A stretch of 64,000 nt of DNA from Vogesella mureinivorans (GTDB taxonomy: Bacteria > Pseudomonadota > Gammaproteobacteria > Burkholderiales > Chromobacteriaceae). The notes beneath the pieces are model-generated. The model had not been told where the DNA came from. It worked only from the letters and a program-made list of their open reading frames with translations, and did not search any database. The translations under genes were made by a program, and so were the position numbers. This document shows, one piece after another, positions 59,377-64,000 of the stretch; position 1 is the stretch's first letter; each line of letters begins with the position of its first letter. The stretch covers positions 1-64,000 of the forward strand of contig NZ_VMTV02000577.1 of assembly GCF_007644035.1 (NCBI RefSeq), given 5' to 3'.

Positions 59377-59404
59377 AAGCCACCCGTGCAAGCGGGTGGC
59401 TTTT
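59377..59404 (+). terminator. terminator of dusB-fis
   Basis: AAGCCACCCG, a short loop and CGGGTGGCTTTTGTTTTG. Confidence 0.9.
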
Positions 59405-59439
59405 GTTTTGCCTGAAGCCAGCCGCCCGGTGCGGCAGGC

Positions 59440-59612
59440 GCTATAAAACCATGTGGCAGTGCCGTGGCGCTGCCGCGAACTCCCCTGCAAGGCAGGGGCG
59501 GGGGACGGGATCATCCAGCCAGGCCGTTGCGGCCCGCGCAGGCACACGCCAGCGCAGCAGCACGGCCAGTATTTATCACGGCAAGGCAGCAGCCTGGCCA
59601 CTGTTTTTTAGA
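59440..59612 (+). promoter_or_regulatory. structured purH leader, possible riboswitch or attenuator
   Basis: The 224 bp between fis and purH contain several stems (GCAGTGCC/GGCGCTGC, CCCCTGCAAGGCAGGGG) and a T6 tract at 59603-59608 preceded by a hairpin-forming CCTGGCCACTG. A GTGGCG, CGGGGGACG and CGCGCAGGCAC order resembles, loosely, a ZTP (pfl) riboswitch, a common purH regulator, but the match is partial and I cannot fold it. Confidence 0.35.
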
Positions 59613-59628
59613 CTAGCGGTAGAGAACC

Positions 59629-61206
59629 ATGACCAAGATCGAACGTGCGCTGATCAGCGTTTCCGACAAAACCGGTGTACTGGAATTTGCCCGTGCCCTG
59701 GCGGGTTTCGGTGTAGAAATCCTGTCCACAGGCGGTACTTCCAAACTGCTGCGCGATGCCGGCGTGCCGGTAATTGACGTATCCGACTACACCGGCTTCC
59801 CGGAAATGCTCGATGGCCGTGTGAAAACCCTGCACCCGAAAGTACACGGCGGCATTCTGGGCCGTCGCGACCTGCCGGAACACGTGGCCACCATGCAAGA
59901 GCACGGCATCGGCAACATCGACCTGGTGTGCGTGAACCTCTACCCGTTTGAAGCCACCATCGCCAAAGCCGACTGCCCGCTGGAAGACGCCATCGAGAAC
60001 ATCGATATCGGCGGCCCTACCATGGTGCGCTCCGCCGCCAAAAACTGGCAGCACGTGGCCATCGTCACCGACGCCGAAGACTACAGCGCGCTGGTGGCCG
60101 AAATGCAGGCCAACGCCGGCCAGCTGTCCAAGCTCACCCGCCTGAGCCTGTGCAAAAAAGCCTTTACCCACACCGCAGCCTACGATGGCGCCATCTCCAA
60201 CTACCTGACCAGCCTGGCCGACGGCGTAGACGCTGGCGTGCCGGACCGCGCCGCCTTCCCGAACCGCCTGAACGTGCAGTTCGTGAAAGTGCAAGACATG
60301 CGCTACGGCGAAAACCCGCACCAGTCCGCCGCGTTCTACCGCGACCTGGACCCGGCTGCCGGTACCATTTCCGGCTACCGCCAGCTGCAGGGTAAAGAGC
60401 TGTCGTACAACAATATCGCCGACGCCGACGCCGCCTGGGAAGCGGTGAAAACCTTCGACGCCCCGGCCTGTGTCATCGTGAAGCACGCCAACCCGTGCGG
60501 CGTAGCCATTGCTGCCGACACGCTGACCGCCTACCGTCTGGCTTTCGCCACGGATACCACCAGCGCCTTTGGCGGCATCATCGCCTTCAACCGCCCGGTG
60601 GATGCCGAAACCGTGGAAGCCGTGACCGGCCAGTTCCTGGAAGTGCTGATGGCACCGTCGTTTACCGACGAAGCCAAAGCCATCATCGCCGCCAAGAAAA
60701 ACGTGCGCGTGCTGGAAGTGCCGCTGCACGACGGCGCCAACCGCTTCGAGCTGAAGCGCGTGGGTGGCGGTGTGCTGGTGCAAACCCCGGATATCCGCAA
60801 CGTAGGCCTGGACGAGCTGCGCGTGGTGACCAAGCGTGCCCCGACCGAACAGGAAATGGCCGACCTGCTGTTTGCCTGGCGCGTGGCCAAGTACGTGAAA
60901 TCCAACGCCATCGTGTTCTGCAAAAACGGCCAGACTGCCGGTATCGGCGCCGGCCAGATGAGCCGCGTGGACTCCACCCGCATCGCCGCCCGCAAGGCGC
61001 AAGATGCCGGCCTGGCCCTGCACGGTGCCGTGGCCTCCAGCGATGCCTTCTTCCCGTTCCGCGACGGTATCGATGTGATCGCCGAGCAAGGCATCAAGGC
61101 CATCATCCAGCCGGGTGGCTCCATGCGTGACGACGAGGTGTTTGCCGCTGCCGACGAGCACGGCATTGCCATGGTGCTCACCGGCGTACGTCACTTCCGC
61201 CACTAA
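59629..61206 (+). CDS. purH: bifunctional AICAR formyltransferase / IMP cyclohydrolase
   Basis: 525 residues. N-terminal IMP cyclohydrolase ([38 protein letters not shown]) and C-terminal AICAR transformylase ([35 protein letters not shown]). It catalyses the last two steps of purine synthesis. Like aceE, it holds no GCGGCCAAC word, but one pair forms a stem-loop right after it. Codon use is strongly biased as in a highly expressed gene. Confidence 0.97.
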   Translation: MTKIERALISVSDKTGVLEFARALAGFGVEILSTGGTSKLLRDAGVPVIDVSDYTGFPEMLDGRVKTLHPKVHGGILGRRDLPEHVATMQEHGIGNIDLVCVNLYPFEATIAKADCPLEDAIENIDIGGPTMVRSAAKNWQHVAIVTDAEDYSALVAEMQANAGQLSKLTRLSLCKKAFTHTAAYDGAISNYLTSLADGVDAGVPDRAAFPNRLNVQFVKVQDMRYGENPHQSAAFYRDLDPAAGTISGYRQLQGKELSYNNIADADAAWEAVKTFDAPACVIVKHANPCGVAIAADTLTAYRLAFATDTTSAFGGIIAFNRPVDAETVEAVTGQFLEVLMAPSFTDEAKAIIAAKKNVRVLEVPLHDGANRFELKRVGGGVLVQTPDIRNVGLDELRVVTKRAPTEQEMADLLFAWRVAKYVKSNAIVFCKNGQTAGIGAGQMSRVDSTRIAARKAQDAGLALHGAVASSDAFFPFRDGIDVIAEQGIKAIIQPGGSMRDDEVFAAADEHGIAMVLTGVRHFRH

Positions 61207-61218
61207 GCATTTCTGCCG

Positions 61219-61253
61219 CAAGGTTGGCCGCGCTGTCCTTGCGGCCAACCTTG
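61219..61253. repeat. stem-loop of two inverted GCGGCCAAC words after purH
   Basis: CAAGGTTGGCCGC (61219-61231) and GCGGCCAACCTTG (61241-61253) pair as a 13-bp perfect stem with a 9-nt loop. No T-run follows. It lies 13 bp after the purH stop and 15 bp before pagP. Confidence 0.9.
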
Positions 61254-61267
61254 TAGGGGCAGTAATT

Positions 61268-61819
61268 TTGATAAAAAACAGTTTTATATTGAGTAGCCTG
61301 CTGTTGGTGGCAGCATCAGCACAGGCGCTGGAATGCGGTAGCAGTGACAGCTGGCTGGACAAAGGCTGTCGCCGCAGCACCCAGGTGCTGAACGAAGGCG
61401 AAACCGACGTGTACGTCACCGGTTACGCCCATCATCTGCGCAGCATGTATAGCGCCGAGAAGATCAAGTCGTTCAACGAGCGCGCCTGGGGCGGCGGCAT
61501 GGGCAAAAGCCTGTACGACGAAGACGGCGACTGGCACGGCATGTACGCCATGGCGTTTCTGGACTCGCATAAAGACGTGGAGCCCGCTGCCGGCTACGCC
61601 TACCAGAAAATGGTACCCGTGGCGGGCGAGTGGAAAGTGGGCGGTGGTTTTACCGCCTTCCTCACCAGCCGCACCGACACCCTGAAAGGCCTGCCGGTAC
61701 CGGTGGTGCTGCCGCTGGCGTCCTTGCAGTACCGCAAGAGTGCGCTGATGGCGTCGTTCATGCCGGGGCCCAAAGGTAACGGTAATGTGTTTTTCCTGTT
61801 TGGCCGCATTCACTATTAA
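61268..61819 (+). CDS. pagP: lipid A palmitoyltransferase PagP
   Basis: 183 residues from a TTG at 61268 with AGGGG about 10 bp upstream; no ATG start fits. Signal peptide of about 20 residues. The enzyme signature matches E. coli PagP: histidine 56 in AHHLR aligns with the catalytic His33, and Asp99-Ser100 in FLDSH with Asp76-Ser77. NERAWGGGMGKS, WHGMYAMAF and the barrel ending IHY also match. It transfers palmitate to lipid A in the outer membrane. Confidence 0.88.
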   Translation: MIKNSFILSSLLLVAASAQALECGSSDSWLDKGCRRSTQVLNEGETDVYVTGYAHHLRSMYSAEKIKSFNERAWGGGMGKSLYDEDGDWHGMYAMAFLDSHKDVEPAAGYAYQKMVPVAGEWKVGGGFTAFLTSRTDTLKGLPVPVVLPLASLQYRKSALMASFMPGPKGNGNVFFLFGRIHY

Positions 61820-61874
61820 CCCTGCGCGCTGCCACCGGCAGCCGCACGACTACCCCCATGTTTGAGGAAAGCAG

Positions 61875-63152
61875 ATGAAAATCCTGGTAATCGGCTCTGG
61901 TGGCCGCGAACACGCACTGGCCTGGCGCATTGCCCAATCCCGCCGCGTGTCCAAAGTGTATGTGGCGCCGGGTAATGCGGGTACCGAGCTGGACCCGAAT
62001 CTGACCAATGTGGCCATTACCGCCATCCCCGAGCTGGTGGCATTTGCCCGTGACGAAAAAATCGAGCTGACGGTAGTCGGCCCCGAAGCCCCGCTGGCTG
62101 CCGGCGTGGTAGACGCCTTCCGCGCCGCCGGCCTGAAAATCTTCGGCCCCACGCAGTACGCCGCGCAGCTGGAAAGCTCCAAGGACTTTGCCAAGGCCTT
62201 CATGCAGCGCCACGGCATCCCTACCGCTGGCTACGAAACCTTCAGCGACGCCGCTGCCGCGCACGACTACGTTGGCCGCAAGGGTGCGCCGATCGTGATC
62301 AAGGCCGACGGCCTGGCCGCCGGCAAGGGCGTGGTGGTGGCGATGACGCTAGACGAAGCGCACGCCGCCATCGACGACATGCTGGTAGGCAACAAGATGG
62401 GCGACGCGGGTGCCCGCGTGGTGATCGAAGACTTCCTGCAGGGCGAAGAAGCCAGCTTTATCGTGATGGTAGACGGCGACAACGTACTGGCCATGGCCAC
62501 CAGCCAGGACCACAAACGCCTGCTGGACGGCGATATGGGCCCCAACACCGGCGGCATGGGCGCGTACAGCCCGGCCCCGGTGGTAACGCCGGAAATCCAC
62601 GCCCGCGTGATGCGCGAAATCATCATGCCGACCGTGCGTGGCATGAAAGCCGACGGCCACACCTACACCGGCTTTCTGTACGCCGGCCTGATGATCGACG
62701 CCGACGGCAACCCGTTCACCATCGAGTTCAACTGCCGCTTTGGCGACCCGGAAACCCAGCCCATCATGGCGCGCCTGAAGTCTGACTTCACCGTGCTGCT
62801 GGAGGCCGGCGTGAACGGCAAGCTGGACACGGTAGAAGCCGACTGGGACCGCCGTGTGGCACTGGGCGTGGTCCTGGCCGCCGATGGCTACCCGGAAGCG
62901 CCGCGCAAGGGCGACCTGATCAGCGGCATCCCCGCGCACACCGACGACACCATGACCTTCCACGCCGGCAGCACCTTCAATGCCGACAAGCAGCTGGTAA
63001 CCAACGGTGGCCGCGTACTGTGCGTGGTAGGCCTGGGTGACAGCGTGAAGATGGCCCAGCAAAAAGCCTACGCCGTGGCCGACCAGATCGCGTTTGCCGG
63101 CAAGCAGCTGCGCCGCGATATCGGTGGCAAGGCACTGAACCGCGCCAAGTAA
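61875..63152 (+). CDS. purD: phosphoribosylamine-glycine ligase
   Basis: 425 residues. ATP-grasp enzyme: N-terminal ILVIGSGGREHALAW, VGPEAPLAAG, then KADGLAAGKGV and the metal-binding EFNCRFGDPETQ. It makes glycinamide ribonucleotide, the second step of purine synthesis. purH and purD flank pagP in the same direction, so pagP lies in a purine gene neighbourhood. It ends at a terminator. Confidence 0.97.
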   Translation: MKILVIGSGGREHALAWRIAQSRRVSKVYVAPGNAGTELDPNLTNVAITAIPELVAFARDEKIELTVVGPEAPLAAGVVDAFRAAGLKIFGPTQYAAQLESSKDFAKAFMQRHGIPTAGYETFSDAAAAHDYVGRKGAPIVIKADGLAAGKGVVVAMTLDEAHAAIDDMLVGNKMGDAGARVVIEDFLQGEEASFIVMVDGDNVLAMATSQDHKRLLDGDMGPNTGGMGAYSPAPVVTPEIHARVMREIIMPTVRGMKADGHTYTGFLYAGLMIDADGNPFTIEFNCRFGDPETQPIMARLKSDFTVLLEAGVNGKLDTVEADWDRRVALGVVLAADGYPEAPRKGDLISGIPAHTDDTMTFHAGSTFNADKQLVTNGGRVLCVVGLGDSVKMAQQKAYAVADQIAFAGKQLRRDIGGKALNRAK

Positions 63153-63173
63153 GCATCGCCAGCCACACCGCCA

Positions 63174-63199
63174 ACGGCACCGCAAGGTGCCGTTTTTTT
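63174..63199 (+). terminator. purD terminator
   Basis: ACGGCACC, a short loop and GGTGCCGT followed by TTTTTTT. Confidence 0.93.
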
Positions 63200-63345
63200 A
63201 TGCCTGCAGAACAGCGTGCGTGTTTTATCTGGCCGGCGCTGACTGTGCCGCCACGCGGCAGCACAAGAAAAGCCGCAACTTGCGCTGCCCGCCGGGCAGA
63301 AGCGCCTACACTGGTAACAAGCTGTTTGTTTCAGGAGCACGCGCC

Positions 63346-64000
63346 ATGAAGCACTTTCTATCGGCAAGCCTGTTCAGCGCGTGCCTCTGCCTGACGCCAG
63401 CGCAGGCTGCCGACCCGACGCACCTGAAACTGTTCACCGAAGACTACCCGCCGTTCAATATGGCGGACCCCAGCGGGCACATTACCGGCTTGTCGACCGA
63501 GATCGTGCACCAGCTGTTACAGCGCGCCGGCATCAGCCACGATATCGAGCTGCTGCCGTGGGTGCGCGCCTTTAACCGCGCCGTGCTGGAACCCGGCGCC
63601 TGCGTGTACTCCACCACGCGTACCGAGCAGCGCGAGCACCAGCTCAAATGGATAGGCCCCATCGTCGAAAACCCCTGGGTGCTGTTTGCCCGTAGCGATA
63701 ACAAAACCGTGGTCACCACACTGGAATCCGTGCGCCCCTACCGCCTGGGCGGCTACAGCGGCGATGCCACCGCCCAGTACCTGATCAGCAAAAACTTCGA
63801 GGTAGACCTGGCCAGCACCGACGTACAAAACGTGCGCAAGCTGGTGGCCGGGCGTATCGACTTCTGGGCCACCGGCAAATACAGCGGCGCTACCCTGGCG
63901 GCACGGGAACATGTGGCCAACATCCGCCCGGTGCTTACCTTCAACACCACCTTCATGTACCTGGCCTGCCACCCGCGCATGGACGACCGCACCGTCGCCC
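63346..64000 (+). CDS. periplasmic solute-binding protein, SBP family 3-like (3' end beyond window)
   Basis: 218 codons are visible before the window ends. Signal peptide of about 21 residues (ending AQA-ADP). The mature part opens with LKLFTEDYPPFNMADPSGHI and GLSTEIVHQLLQRAG, typical of amino-acid-type solute-binding proteins or their orphan relatives; LLPWVRAFN and YSTTRTEQRE follow. TCAGGAG precedes the ATG. Without the adjacent genes I cannot tell whether it serves an ABC transporter or is an orphan. Confidence 0.85.
   Translation, partial: MKHFLSASLFSACLCLTPAQAADPTHLKLFTEDYPPFNMADPSGHITGLSTEIVHQLLQRAGISHDIELLPWVRAFNRAVLEPGACVYSTTRTEQREHQLKWIGPIVENPWVLFARSDNKTVVTTLESVRPYRLGGYSGDATAQYLISKNFEVDLASTDVQNVRKLVAGRIDFWATGKYSGATLAAREHVANIRPVLTFNTTFMYLACHPRMDDRTVA

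Overview
The window is about 64 kb of GC-rich, densely coded bacterial chromosome. It looks like a betaproteobacterium, most likely of the order Neisseriales (Chromobacteriaceae-like). Supporting signs are a dihydrolipoyl dehydrogenase with its own N-terminal lipoyl domain (the neisserial p64k layout), a homodimeric AceE, the zapA-6S RNA-ygfA arrangement, and the leuS-lptE-holA and rsfS-rlmH blocks. I cannot assign a genus. I see no prophage, CRISPR array, transposase gene or tRNA gene.

Layout. 1-293: the end of an rRNA operon with two tandem 5S genes. 391-3411: a tightly overlapping operon (heptose-1-P adenylyltransferase, birA, coaX, SPOR protein). 3483-5588: a Pho-box-preceded phoX. 5601-7723: an M48 protease and a YjgN-like membrane protein; then speB. 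8962-17814: a cobalamin salvage and uptake locus (cobS, cobC and cobT on the minus strand; two TonB-dependent receptors, each behind its own B12 riboswitch, then cobU and btuF on the plus strand). 17836-20871: a ZapB-like gene, zapA, 6S RNA, ygfA, an EVE protein, a TauE-family permease and a small secreted protein. 20872-21281: a MITE-like inverted-repeat element. 21411-25631: leuS, lptE, holA. 25696-31118: a minus-strand block (lytic transglycosylase, YcnI, rlmH, rsfS, nadD, carbonic anhydrase, GNAT, DUF2804). 31507-33414: an ArsR regulator and bepA. 33794-40090: the pyruvate dehydrogenase operon aceE-aceF-lpd. 40196-46553: a lipoprotein hydrolase, an autotransporter, a 99-codon gene running into a dead thioredoxin fragment, a 5'-nucleotidase lipoprotein and trxC. 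46681-54254: small unknowns, a VOC protein, tamA-tamB. 54307-57423: a Cache-PAS-GGDEF-EAL protein. 57541-63152: rnpB, dusB-fis, purH, pagP, purD. The window ends inside a periplasmic solute-binding protein gene.

The most striking feature is not a gene. The 9-mer GCGGCCAAC (usually TGCGGCCAAC) occurs about 70 times by my manual count, balanced between strands and spread through genes and intergenic DNA, where one or two copies would be expected at this base composition. It forms three perfect 20-bp head-to-head palindromes (one inside the aceF coding sequence) and two stem-loops next to genes. This is the signature of a highly iterated chromosomal word, comparable in density and arrangement to the neisserial DNA uptake sequence but different in sequence.

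Other notable points: a 427-bp promoter/B12-riboswitch/signal-peptide cassette duplicated at about 96% identity in front of two otherwise different TonB receptors; the 409-bp MITE-like element; and the thioredoxin remnant that supplies the last codons of a neighbouring gene.
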